Source of the DNA: Claveliimonas bilis | Lineage (GTDB): Bacteria > Bacillota > Clostridia > Lachnospirales > Lachnospiraceae | Length of the DNA stretch: 64,000 nucleotides | Direction: 5' to 3' | Assembly: GCF_030296775.1 (NCBI RefSeq) | Contig: NZ_AP027742.1 | Span: forward strand, 1,798,001-1,862,000 | Part shown: positions 15,899 to 23,865 of the stretch, in pieces | Layout: every line of letters begins with the position of its first letter | Numbering within the stretch: the stretch's first letter is position 1 | Made by a program: the position numbers and the translations under genes | The notes under the pieces: generated by a model | What the model was told of the DNA's origin: nothing | The model's input: the letters and a program-made list of their open reading frames with translations, nothing else | Database searches by the model: none

Positions 15899-17744
15899 AG
15901 ACACCTCCTTTCCATTTTGCCACACCGCATCCGGAACATTGCTGGCGGCAGTTTGGAGTAACTTCCCCTTTCATAGCATGTTCCCACTCTCGTTTTAAAA
16001 ACTCTTTTGTTACGCCGATATCAATAAAATCCCAGGGGAAAAGCTCGTCCAGGGAGCGTTCCCTCTCATTATAAAAAGCAATATCCAGCCCGTTGTCCTC
16101 AAAAGCTTTCAGCCATTTTTCATAATCAAAATGTTCTGTCCAGGCATCGTAAATGCACCCCATCTGATAGGCAGTCATAATGACATCCGCAACCCTTCTG
16201 TCTCCTCTGGCAAGAACGCCTTCCAGAACAGTCACTTCCGCATCGTGCCAATTGTATTTCAGACTTTTACGGTTCAGCTGATTCTGGAACGCATGTTTTA
16301 CAATTGCCGCCCTGGCAATATATTCTTCATTCTTATACATCTTAGCCCACTGAAACGGAGTAAAAGGTTTGGGAATGAAGAAAGAAGAACTGGCCGTAAT
16401 CTGACATTTTCCATTTCTTTGTTCCTTGGGAATCTCATAGTAACGCCTTGCCACCTTGTCTGCAAGAACAGCAATAGCTTCCATATCTTCCTGTGTTTCG
16501 GTTGGAAGCCCCAGCATAAAGTAAAGCTTTACTTTATTCCATCCTCCTTCAAATGCCGCTCCTGCTCCTTCCAGAATATCTTCCTCTGTCAGCCCTTTGT
16601 TAATGACATTGCGCATACGCTGAGAGCCTGCCTCCGGTGCGAAGGTAAGACTGCTTTTACGAATATCCTGTACTTTGCTCATTACATCCAAAGAGAAAGC
16701 GTCTATCCTAAGCGATGGAAGAGAAATATTGATTCCCGTATCCTTAAATTCTTCAATCAGGAAAGTAACAATTTCTTTTAATTGGCTGTAATCGCTGGAA
16801 CTTAACGAACTTAATGAAATCTCCTCATGTCCCGTATTTTTCAGCATTTTCCATGCATATTCTTTTAAATCTTCTACATTTCTCTCCCGGGTAGGACGGT
16901 AAAGCATTCCGGCCTGACAGAAACGGCACCCCCGGATACAGCCCCTCTGGATCTCCAGCACAACCCGGTCCTGGGTCACTTTGATAAAAGGAACTACCGG
17001 AGCTTCCGGATATGTTGTTTCCTCCATATCCATCACAACCTGTTTCTTTACAGTTACCGGTGCACAGGGCCGGTCAGGAGTAAAGGAAGCAAGGGTCCCG
17101 TCCTCATGATAGGAAACGGTATAGAAAGCAGGCACATAAATCCCCTCTACACTTGCCGCCATCTCAAGAAAATCCATGCGGCTTCCGCCTCTTTTCTTAT
17201 TCTCTTTATAAAGATCCAGAAGCTGCCGGTACACCGTCTCGCCCTCACCGATATAGAAAAGGTCGAAGAATGGCGCAAGAGGCTCCGGATTGTAGGCACA
17301 GGGGCCTCCTCCTATGACAATTGGGTCCTCCTCTGTCCGTTCCAAAGAACGCAGCGGAATATGACTAAGATCCAGTACCTGAAGAATGTTTGTGTAACAC
17401 ATTTCGTACTGGATCGTAATGCCCAGGAAATCAAAATCCCGGATAGGATCCTGGGATTCCAGCGCAAAAAGAGGAATGTCCTCCCGGCGCATGATCTCAT
17501 CTAAGTCCACCCAGGGGGAATATACCCGTTCACACCACACATCTTCCATCCGATTAAACATATCATAAAGAATCTGGATGCCCAGGTGAGACATTCCAAT
17601 TTCGTAAACGTCCGGGAAGCACATGGCAAAGCGGACTTCCACTTTATCTTTATCCTTCATCACAGAATTAACCTCACCGCCAATGTAACGGGCCGGCTTC
17701 TCGATTTTCAATAATATTTCATCATCTAATGCTAATTTTCTCAT
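15879..17744 (-). CDS. TIGR03960-family radical SAM protein
   Basis: This 621-residue protein combines an N-terminal cobalamin-binding-like segment (VYEIGMSHLGIQILYDM ... IGGGPCAYNPEPLAPF) with a radical SAM core. The cluster cysteines are Cys269, Cys273 and Cys276 (GCIRGCRFC). A C-terminal Cys-rich tail (NCRQQCSGCG) may hold another metal. It is the first gene of the TIGR03960-TIGR03936 pair, which usually lies beside rng, rplU and obgE. Here the pair is separated from rplU by the asnA-ybaK block, and rng is not in the window. The substrate is unknown. Confidence 0.93.
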   Translation of the reverse strand: MRKLALDDEILLKIEKPARYIGGEVNSVMKDKDKVEVRFAMCFPDVYEIGMSHLGIQILYDMFNRMEDVWCERVYSPWVDLDEIMRREDIPLFALESQDPIRDFDFLGITIQYEMCYTNILQVLDLSHIPLRSLERTEEDPIVIGGGPCAYNPEPLAPFFDLFYIGEGETVYRQLLDLYKENKKRGGSRMDFLEMAASVEGIYVPAFYTVSYHEDGTLASFTPDRPCAPVTVKKQVVMDMEETTYPEAPVVPFIKVTQDRVVLEIQRGCIRGCRFCQAGMLYRPTRERNVEDLKEYAWKMLKNTGHEEISLSSLSSSDYSQLKEIVTFLIEEFKDTGINISLPSLRIDAFSLDVMSKVQDIRKSSLTFAPEAGSQRMRNVINKGLTEEDILEGAGAAFEGGWNKVKLYFMLGLPTETQEDMEAIAVLADKVARRYYEIPKEQRNGKCQITASSSFFIPKPFTPFQWAKMYKNEEYIARAAIVKHAFQNQLNRKSLKYNWHDAEVTVLEGVLARGDRRVADVIMTAYQMGCIYDAWTEHFDYEKWLKAFEDNGLDIAFYNERERSLDELFPWDFIDIGVTKEFLKREWEHAMKGEVTPNCRQQCSGCGVAKWKGGVCVEGKN

Positions 17745-17802
17745 ATATACTCCTGTTTTTTTTGTTTTTCTAAAGGTCTTTTATACCTTGTAAACAATTA
17801 GT

Positions 17803-17831
17803 AGTGTAACGTATTATGAAAAGATTTTCAA
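17803..17831 (-). promoter_or_regulatory. Promoter of the radical SAM/DUF2344 operon
   Basis: On the minus strand TTGAAA is followed at 17 bp by TACACT, about 60 bases upstream of the TIGR03960 start. The stretch between the glycosyltransferase stop and this start holds nothing else. Confidence 0.55.
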
Positions 17832-17850
17832 ATTTATACACATTTTTTAA

Positions 17851-19248
17851 TCAGCTGGGCAGGTAAATCTTCCATGTAACAAATAGTGTTACAGAAACCA
17901 CAATAACAAGAAAAAGCACCGTAATTATGGTTTTGAAGGATTCTGATAGTTTCATTTTTTTTAAAAGCCAGAGTAATCCTTGCGTTCCAAACCAGAAGAA
18001 AGCGGCAATCATAGGATAACAATAACGTCCCTGTGGCTGATAATCTACGGCATAACTATAGTAAATACAAAGAATAATAGGTGTTAGGAAACTGATAATC
18101 ATTCCACCATAAAAAAGCAGCGTTTTTTTTCTTGTCTTATTGCGAACCTCCTTGCGCATTTTTACCCAGTCTCGTAAGTTTCCCAAAACTCCCATAAACA
18201 TCACGACAAATAAAATTCCATATAGTCCGTAAATCCAATTAGGAAGAAATACATTGGCATATCCAAATGCGCCCACAAAAGTATCGAACACTTTTATAAT
18301 CCATGATGTGTGTGAAAAAGACGTAGGAAGAAGCATCTCAAACACCGAAAGTCCTAAATTCTTTGGTGTATTTCGTGCTGAAGGTTTCCATTCTGGATCT
18401 GCATATTTTTCGGAGTATTCATTCAGGATCTCCATACCTAAAAAGTCCCCGTCATAAAGAACCGCGTTTCGTATAAAAAAGTATCCAATCCCCACCAGTA
18501 CCACAACAGAAATCAGCAAACCGATCTTCATCATACGTAGATGCTCTTTTTTTTCTTTGTACTCTTCACACAACCAAAATCCCACAAAAAGGATCATACT
18601 AGCTAAAATCCAACCATACCCGTTATAATAAGATAATGCAATAATAATAATTCCAACTGCCAGTAACAGGCCATTCTTAATATTCCACCTATCCCCAAAA
18701 GCACTTACCCAGGAGAAAAGAATTACAACAGAACCCAAAATGCAGATAATATCATTGTTTACATAGCTGGTCAGAAACACAAATTGCGGAATCATAGACA
18801 AAAGTACCGTATAAATCCAAGCACCTCTTTTTCCAAAAGCCCTCTTTCCAATCCCAAAAGCAAAAAATACTATTGCTGTTCCGCATAATACGCTTGGGAA
18901 GCGAGCAGCTATAACTAACATAGAACTATCCATCGTAAACAGAGAAACTACTTTCATACAAGCCGCACTAAGCAGAGGTCCCAAAAAATTAGGATAAAAA
19001 GCATAGGAAAAGCCCCACAAATCATTACGGATTTCTGGTAGCCTGCCATCTGGCAACTGACCTGTATGGAAAATGTATTCCGGTATCAGATAACGCATCT
19101 CTTCATCTGGTGCATAATTTAACTCCTTGGCGATACTCCAAATGAAATATAGCAAAAAGCAAAACAAGATATAAAAGATTTCTCCTTTTTCCAGTTTCAA
19201 TCCAATCGATGTATTTCTGGCTGTCCTATCATTTTTTTTCAGACACAT
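17851..19248 (-). CDS. Polytopic GT39/GT-C-like glycosyltransferase
   Basis: The ATG at 19248 follows GGGGGAG and overlaps the preceding gene by 20 bases, giving 465 residues. It has about ten or eleven hydrophobic segments. An Asp-Glu pair after the first of them (NYAPDEEMRY) is the usual GT-C catalytic loop, as in the PMT/ArnT-like families that use polyprenyl-phosphate sugars outside the membrane. Its partner upstream is a GtrB-like enzyme that would make such a donor. The sugar and acceptor are unknown. The DNA is visibly more AT-rich than its surroundings, which suggests horizontal acquisition of the pair. Confidence 0.8.
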   Translation of the reverse strand: MCLKKNDRTARNTSIGLKLEKGEIFYILFCFLLYFIWSIAKELNYAPDEEMRYLIPEYIFHTGQLPDGRLPEIRNDLWGFSYAFYPNFLGPLLSAACMKVVSLFTMDSSMLVIAARFPSVLCGTAIVFFAFGIGKRAFGKRGAWIYTVLLSMIPQFVFLTSYVNNDIICILGSVVILFSWVSAFGDRWNIKNGLLLAVGIIIIALSYYNGYGWILASMILFVGFWLCEEYKEKKEHLRMMKIGLLISVVVLVGIGYFFIRNAVLYDGDFLGMEILNEYSEKYADPEWKPSARNTPKNLGLSVFEMLLPTSFSHTSWIIKVFDTFVGAFGYANVFLPNWIYGLYGILFVVMFMGVLGNLRDWVKMRKEVRNKTRKKTLLFYGGMIISFLTPIILCIYYSYAVDYQPQGRYCYPMIAAFFWFGTQGLLWLLKKMKLSESFKTIITVLFLVIVVSVTLFVTWKIYLPS

Positions 19249-20245
19249 TACGATACTCCCCCTTATCCTGCAGAGTGCTCGGCGAATTTTCATATATATC
19301 GCCGATTCGTTCGCTGATAATGTAGCGCGGTCTTTTTTTCACTTCCATATAAATTTTCCCAATGTATTCCCCAATTACTCCTATACACAACAACTGGATT
19401 CCACCTATAAAACAGATAGTACTAATTGTACTAGCCCATCCGTCTACACTATAGCCCATAAGTCTTACAGATACAGACCAAATAACTCCAATAAAACTAA
19501 TCAGGGAAATCAGGATTCCCAAACCTACGATCATACGAATTGGTTTTACACTTAAGCTCGTAATTCCGTCAAATGCAAGAGATAGCATTTTGGATAATGG
19601 ATAATGGGTTTCTCCAGCTATACGTTCATGCCGTTCATAATATACACTTGTACTTTTGAAGCCCACAAGAGGGAACATTCCTCTGAGGAAAAGATTTACT
19701 TCTTTAAAATCTGTAAAAGCGTCCAAAACTCTGCTTGATACAAGTCTGTAATCAGCGTGATTATATACGAGTTCTACCCCCATATAACTCATAAATTTAT
19801 AAAACCCTTGAGCCGTTGTACGTTTAAACCACGTATCTGTACTTCGGTCACTTCTTACCCCATAAACAATCTCACAGCCATTTAAATATTCTTCTACCAT
19901 TTGATCCATGGCGTTAATATCATCCTGTCCATCACAGTCAATAGATATAGTAATATCACATTTATCTTTTGCCTCCATAAGACCAGCCAGAACGGCCTTT
20001 TGGTGTCCGCGGTTTCTGCTTTGTGATATTCCGATATAATGTTCATCCTCCTTTGCCAGCCTAACAATAATATTCCATGTCTCATCTTTACTGCCATCAT
20101 TTACAAATAAAATTCTGCTTTGCTCATCAATTTTCTCTTTTTTAATAAGATCAAGAAGTTTATTCAGAAACATTTTAGATGTAACAGGCAGTACTTCCTC
20201 TTCATTGTAACAGGGTACTACAATAAATAGTAACGGTCTATACAC
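19229..20245 (-). CDS. GtrB/DPM-like glycosyltransferase family 2
   Basis: This 338-residue protein starts with a GTG behind GGAGG. A cytosolic GT2 domain shows VVPCYNEEEVLP, LFVNDGSKDET and the metal-binding DCDGQDD. Two C-terminal membrane helices (about residues 230-300) end in a basic GKIYMEVKKRPRYII tail. This is the GtrB/YkcC architecture that loads a sugar onto undecaprenyl phosphate. It overlaps the polytopic glycosyltransferase, so the two are likely a donor-maker and donor-user pair. No GtrA-like flippase is seen nearby. Confidence 0.9.
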   Translation of the reverse strand: MYRPLLFIVVPCYNEEEVLPVTSKMFLNKLLDLIKKEKIDEQSRILFVNDGSKDETWNIIVRLAKEDEHYIGISQSRNRGHQKAVLAGLMEAKDKCDITISIDCDGQDDINAMDQMVEEYLNGCEIVYGVRSDRSTDTWFKRTTAQGFYKFMSYMGVELVYNHADYRLVSSRVLDAFTDFKEVNLFLRGMFPLVGFKSTSVYYERHERIAGETHYPLSKMLSLAFDGITSLSVKPIRMIVGLGILISLISFIGVIWSVSVRLMGYSVDGWASTISTICFIGGIQLLCIGVIGEYIGKIYMEVKKRPRYIISERIGDIYENSPSTLQDKGEYRNVSEKK

Positions 20246-20274
20246 TTGTTTTCCTCCATTCCTTTATCACCATA

Positions 20275-20298
20275 ACACATTGTTTCTATTCAATGTGT
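20275..20298 (-). repeat. 8-bp inverted repeat in the leader of the glycosyltransferase pair
   Basis: ACACATTG and CAATGTGT are separated by eight bases, about 30 bases upstream of the GTG start. It could be an operator or an mRNA hairpin. There is no T run, so it is not a terminator. The rest of 20246-20354 is AT-rich with no clear promoter. Confidence 0.4.
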
Positions 20299-20354
20299 TT
20301 GTACTTTCTGTAATATATCATATCTTATCTGATCCAACAAGCAGCTTATTATAA

Positions 20355-21109
20355 CTACACCAAAGCCGCGATACAAAATATCAAAACAATTCCCAGTATG
20401 ATATAGGAAAGGAGATTCTCGAAATTAAATGTCCATCCGACTCCGACTGTCTTTGGCACAATAAGGGGCTGCTTCCATTTTGAAATTCCGTCGCTGCCTG
20501 AAATTTTCCTTTTTGCACGCTGACTTAAAATCATATGCAGGAACAAGTTGATAAACACTCCTACTACGAAATATATAACAGGCAGGTTCCCTTTTGTTTC
20601 ATCAAATGCGCACACATAAACCATTCCGGCAGATAATGCCAGTGAAACACCATATAACCCCACAAAAGCATTTTGCCGGCTCATGGATTTTTCTGTTGTC
20701 TCTCCATTATTCTTCTGCTCTTCTTTGTGTATCAAAACGCAGTGCTCCATACCGGTGTAACCGGCCGCCGCTAAAACAGATATAAACATAATAACGGCCG
20801 GAAGTATCTCTTCTTTTCTTATTCCCTGTATAAGGACAAAAGCCAGCATAAGGACCGGTACTGCATAAAAGGAAACCGGAATTTCAGCCTGCTCATCCTT
20901 CCAGAAGAGATAGAGAAGAAACAAAATCGTCTGCCCCGCCGCAAACACTGTCAGCAACAAAATGGGCATCTGCATATATCCTGCCTCCAAAGGGAGCAGG
21001 GCAATACAGACGCCCAAAATCATCATTCCTATCTTTTTTGTGAACGAGAAAAGCTTCGTGCGTATAAAAGGCATTGAACAAGAAGAATTCCTGACAATAC
21101 AGTAAACAT
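20355..21109 (-). pseudogene. Membrane protein with apparent A-run frameshift (DUF5808-like C-terminus)
   Basis: The ATG at 21109 has a fine Shine-Dalgarno (GGAGGTGGG). It encodes a hydrophobic start (MFTVLSGILLVQCLLYARSF) that stops after 26 codons. The stop follows a run of six A (21034-21039 on the plus strand as T). One extra A would join it to KKIGMMILGVCIALLPLEAG and a further 220 or so residues with about six membrane segments. The end IVPKTVGVGWTFNF resembles DUF5808. The alternative TTG start at 21125 gives a hydrophilic, unlikely N-terminus without a Shine-Dalgarno. This is a slippage mutation, a sequencing error, or less likely programmed. Function unknown. Confidence 0.6.
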
Positions 21110-21137
21110 ATGCTCCCACCTCCAATTAGTGGCTTCA

Positions 21138-21386
21138 TTATAGCACTAATTGCTGCGCCCGTTCATAATCTTCCTTGGAAACAAACAATTCATAAATAGT
21201 TTGCCTCTCTCCGTTTGTTCCATAACTGCCCTGTCCGGTTATAAACAGAAGAGCGCCAAAATCTCTTAAACTGCTTCCCGATCTTATTTTTTCCCGATAA
21301 GGAATCCCCTGCTCATCCAGCTGGTATTTCAACTGCAGAATCTGATCCAGAGAATCTGTCTTGATCAGGCAAGTGTCATATTTCAT
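21138..21386 (-). CDS. DUF2007-like (PII-like) small protein
   Basis: The ATG at 21386 is four bases behind AGGAGG and gives 82 residues; the longer frame to 21440 has no start signal. The sequence KYDTCLIKTDSLDQILQLKYQLDEQGIPY and the later GTNGERQTIYELFVSKEDYERAQ fit the DUF2007 putative signal-transducing family, with a ferredoxin-like fold. It is followed at 28 bases by the membrane protein, probably as one operon. The role is unknown. Confidence 0.7.
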   Translation of the reverse strand: MKYDTCLIKTDSLDQILQLKYQLDEQGIPYREKIRSGSSLRDFGALLFITGQGSYGTNGERQTIYELFVSKEDYERAQQLVL

Positions 21387-21411
21387 ACGACCTCCTCCTT
21401 TGTCCCATTCT

Positions 21412-21448
21412 CTCTCTTTATAAGGGTATATACGATCCATAAAGAGAG
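21412..21448 (-). promoter_or_regulatory. 10-bp inverted repeat around the -10 of the DUF2007-like gene
   Basis: CTCTCTTTAT and ATAAAGAGAG are perfect inverted arms, 17 bases apart. Between them lies a TATATA -10 (21427-21432), with TTGTTT at 18 bp as a -35 (21451-21456). A repressor could bind the arms, or the transcript could start inside them. Confidence 0.5.
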
Positions 21449-21511
21449 AAAAACAAAATAATATATTTATTATACTCTCAATGTATCAAAAAACAAAGGA
21501 AAACACAAGAA

Positions 21512-21880
21512 TTATCTGACACTTTCCGCCAGATCCATCCACACATCCTGCACCTGTGTCTCTTCTTCCACCGCCGAAACGATCTGATCTGTACTGACCT
21601 GTGCAATATCGATATCTTGATTGTCCATCAAAACAAATGCCATAAAAAGTAAAATGCAAAGAACAGTCCTGACGCCGAATGTTTCTGTGTTTTCTGCCCC
21701 GTCCTCCTCATATATTTTATGATATGCAGCCCGGTATCTGGGATGAATGGCGGGTACTTCTCTGTCTCCATAAAGACTCCTGGTCCTGTCAAGAAGCTCT
21801 TTTCTCCGCCTTGCGCTCTCTCCTCTTTCCAATCTGTCTGCCTCCGTTTCCCTATTTGGTTCCGTTCCTCTTTTGTTCAT
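21512..21880 (-). CDS. Hypothetical single-pass membrane protein
   Basis: I do not recognise this 122-residue protein. The first 70 residues are charged (many Arg/Glu: NRETEADRLERGESARRRKELLDR). One hydrophobic helix follows (TVLCILLFMAFVLM, about 72-85), then an acidic 35-residue tail. The orientation suggests a cytosolic basic part and an outside tail. It lies 89 bases after the his operon with no clear Shine-Dalgarno before the ATG. Confidence 0.55.
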   Translation of the reverse strand: MNKRGTEPNRETEADRLERGESARRRKELLDRTRSLYGDREVPAIHPRYRAAYHKIYEEDGAENTETFGVRTVLCILLFMAFVLMDNQDIDIAQVSTDQIVSAVEEETQVQDVWMDLAESVR

Positions 21881-21925
21881 ATTTATGCGGGCAGAGGCAT
21901 GTTTAGAATCATCCGAACAAGCAAT

Positions 21926-21960
21926 AAGGAGACAGGATAATCTTCATCTCCTGTCCCCTT
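21926..21960 (-). terminator. Possible terminator of the his operon
   Basis: The minus strand forms AAGGGGACAGGA / TCCTGTCTCCTT with an eleven-base loop, just after the HisIE stop. The following bases (ATTGCTTG) are a poor U tract, so termination may be partial. Confidence 0.5.
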
Positions 21961-21969
21961 ATAAAAGAA

Positions 21970-23253
21970 TTACCGATCCGCTAATTCCCTTACAATATCT
22001 TCCCAGTTAATACCTCTTTCCACCATCAGCACCATAGCATGATAGAGAAAATCGGCCATTTCATATTTGATCTCTTCCGGATTTGGGTTCTTGGCGGCAA
22101 TAATGATCTCAGTTGCTTCTTCTCCCACTTTTTTAAGGATCTTGTCAATTCCCTTTTCAAACAGATAATTGGTGTAAGATCCTTCCTTCGGATGTTCCCG
22201 TCGGTCCACAATGGTCTGATATACACTTTCAAACACCTGAAGAGGATTCGTTTCATCATAATCTGAACCGACAAGCGGTTGAAAGAAGCAAGTAGGATTA
22301 CCGGTATGGCAGGCTGCCCCTACCTGATCCACTTTGGCAAGCAATGTATCTTTGTCACAGTCAATCGTAAGCGAACGGACGTACTGGAAATGCCCGCTTG
22401 TCTCTCCTTTCACCCACAGACATTGCCTGCTTCTGCTGAAATAGGTCATTCGCCCTGTCTTGATGGTCTGATCAAAGGATTCTTCATTCATATAGGCCAT
22501 CATCAGCACTTCCTGAGTCTTATAATGCTGCACAATGACCGGAATCAAACCTTTCTCATCTGTTTTAAATTCTGAGAAATCCATAATACTCTCAAAGGTA
22601 GTCATCTGGATATCTTCCTGCTCACATCGATTTTTAAATTCTGCAAAATCCATATCTGTCTGACTGACATACTTCCCTGACAATCCCCGTACGCCGGAAC
22701 ATTTCAATATTTTGAAAAGTTCAGGTTCCTCCATGGTATCTGTCACCACTACGCAGGGAATGTCCGTAACATTAACAACAGAATCCAGATCCAGACGATG
22801 CATGAAGATAATCTCGCTGGCATACTCATTGATAATGTGCTGGTGTTTAAACAGCGCATCGAAATCATTCAGAGAGACTGCAAGCTTTTCTTTGCCGAAC
22901 CGCTTTGCCACATCTTCAATCAGCTTCTGATTGTCAGATTTGGAAAAATTCAGCATGGCTCTTTTTGCTCCGGCGTAGAGGATTTTCTTTACATCCTCCT
23001 GCCGTTTGATATTTCCGCCCGCCACCATGGGAATACGGATGATGCGGTTGATTTTTTTCATCAGGTCAATGGCCTCGTCGTGCTCTTCATCTGATTCAGA
23101 CAGATCAAATACAAGCAGCTCATCTGCTCCGTGTTCGCTGTAATACCGGGCAAGTGAGAGGACGTCCTCACTTAAAACCGTGCGGTCGTCGAACCATTTT
23201 ACTGCCTTCCCGGAATCTATAAAAATACATGGTATGACTCTTTTATAACTCAT
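21970..23253 (-). CDS. HisF-like domain fused to HisI and HisE
   Basis: This 427-residue protein has three parts. Residues 1-220 resemble a HisA/HisF TIM barrel, but the HisF catalytic Asp11 position is Phe (PCIFIDSG) and the second catalytic Asp region reads AVSLNDFD. Residues 225-325 are HisI (phosphoribosyl-AMP cyclohydrolase) with [22 protein letters not shown] and the metal-binding DCDKDTLL and [13 protein letters not shown]. Residues 335-427 are HisE (phosphoribosyl-ATP pyrophosphatase) with [15 protein letters not shown] and YEMADFLYH. The HisI and HisE parts look active and catalyse steps 2 and 3 of histidine synthesis. The barrel seems to be a pseudoenzyme or to have another task. 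It is the last gene of the his operon. Confidence 0.9.
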   Translation of the reverse strand: MSYKRVIPCIFIDSGKAVKWFDDRTVLSEDVLSLARYYSEHGADELLVFDLSESDEEHDEAIDLMKKINRIIRIPMVAGGNIKRQEDVKKILYAGAKRAMLNFSKSDNQKLIEDVAKRFGKEKLAVSLNDFDALFKHQHIINEYASEIIFMHRLDLDSVVNVTDIPCVVVTDTMEEPELFKILKCSGVRGLSGKYVSQTDMDFAEFKNRCEQEDIQMTTFESIMDFSEFKTDEKGLIPVIVQHYKTQEVLMMAYMNEESFDQTIKTGRMTYFSRSRQCLWVKGETSGHFQYVRSLTIDCDKDTLLAKVDQVGAACHTGNPTCFFQPLVGSDYDETNPLQVFESVYQTIVDRREHPKEGSYTNYLFEKGIDKILKKVGEEATEIIIAAKNPNPEEIKYEMADFLYHAMVLMVERGINWEDIVRELADR

Positions 23254-23272
23254 TTATCTTATCCCTCCTTCG

Positions 23273-23863
23273 TTATGCAAGGGTTCCTTTCGTTGTCCAG
23301 GCGCCTTCAATGCGCTCTTCTTTTCTAACCGCCTGCAAAAGCGCTCTTCCGAAACCTTTAAACAGCGCTTCAGCAATATGATGATTGTTGCCGCCGTCCA
23401 GCATCTTTAAATGCAGGTTCATCTTTGCACTGTAAGAGACGGCATAGAAAAATTCACGGATCATTTCCGTATCAAGATCCCCGATCCTTCCCGGCGTAAA
23501 TGCCGCGTCAAAATTCAGATAAGGACGTCCCGACAGATCCACTGCGCAGAGGATCAGTGTTTCATCCATAGGCAGCATAAAATTCCCATAACGGCAAATA
23601 CCTGCCTTATCGCCAAGTGCCTGAATGATGGCAGTTCCAAGGACAATCCCTGTATCCTCCACCGTATGATGGCAGTCCACCTCAAGATCTCCTTTTGCAC
23701 GCACAGTAAGATCAAAAAGCCCGTGACGCGCAAATCCATCCAGCATGTGGTCGAAAAATCCGATACCGGTCTGAATATCTGTTTTTCCGGTGCCGTCCAG
23801 ATTCAAGATGATCTCAATATCTGTTTCTTTTGTAGTTCGTTTTACTGACGCTGTCCTCTCCAT
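23273..23863 (-). CDS. hisB: Imidazoleglycerol-phosphate dehydratase
   Basis: This 196-residue protein is the monofunctional HisB dehydratase, without the phosphatase domain. The manganese-binding repeats are present: GFFDHMLDGFARHG, DCHHTVEDTGIVLG, and the second DGGNNHHIAEALFKGFGRAL. It starts two bases after the hisD stop and catalyses the step that makes imidazole acetol phosphate. Histidinol phosphatase must be encoded elsewhere. Confidence 0.97.
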   Translation of the reverse strand: MERTASVKRTTKETDIEIILNLDGTGKTDIQTGIGFFDHMLDGFARHGLFDLTVRAKGDLEVDCHHTVEDTGIVLGTAIIQALGDKAGICRYGNFMLPMDETLILCAVDLSGRPYLNFDAAFTPGRIGDLDTEMIREFFYAVSYSAKMNLHLKMLDGGNNHHIAEALFKGFGRALLQAVRKEERIEGAWTTKGTLA

Positions 23864-23865
23864 AT

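Noticed and set aside
20355-21125. TTG at 21125 as the true start of the membrane protein
   Set aside because: There is no Shine-Dalgarno, and the resulting N-terminus is unlike a membrane protein start. The ATG at 21109 with GGAGGTGGG is better but in another frame.
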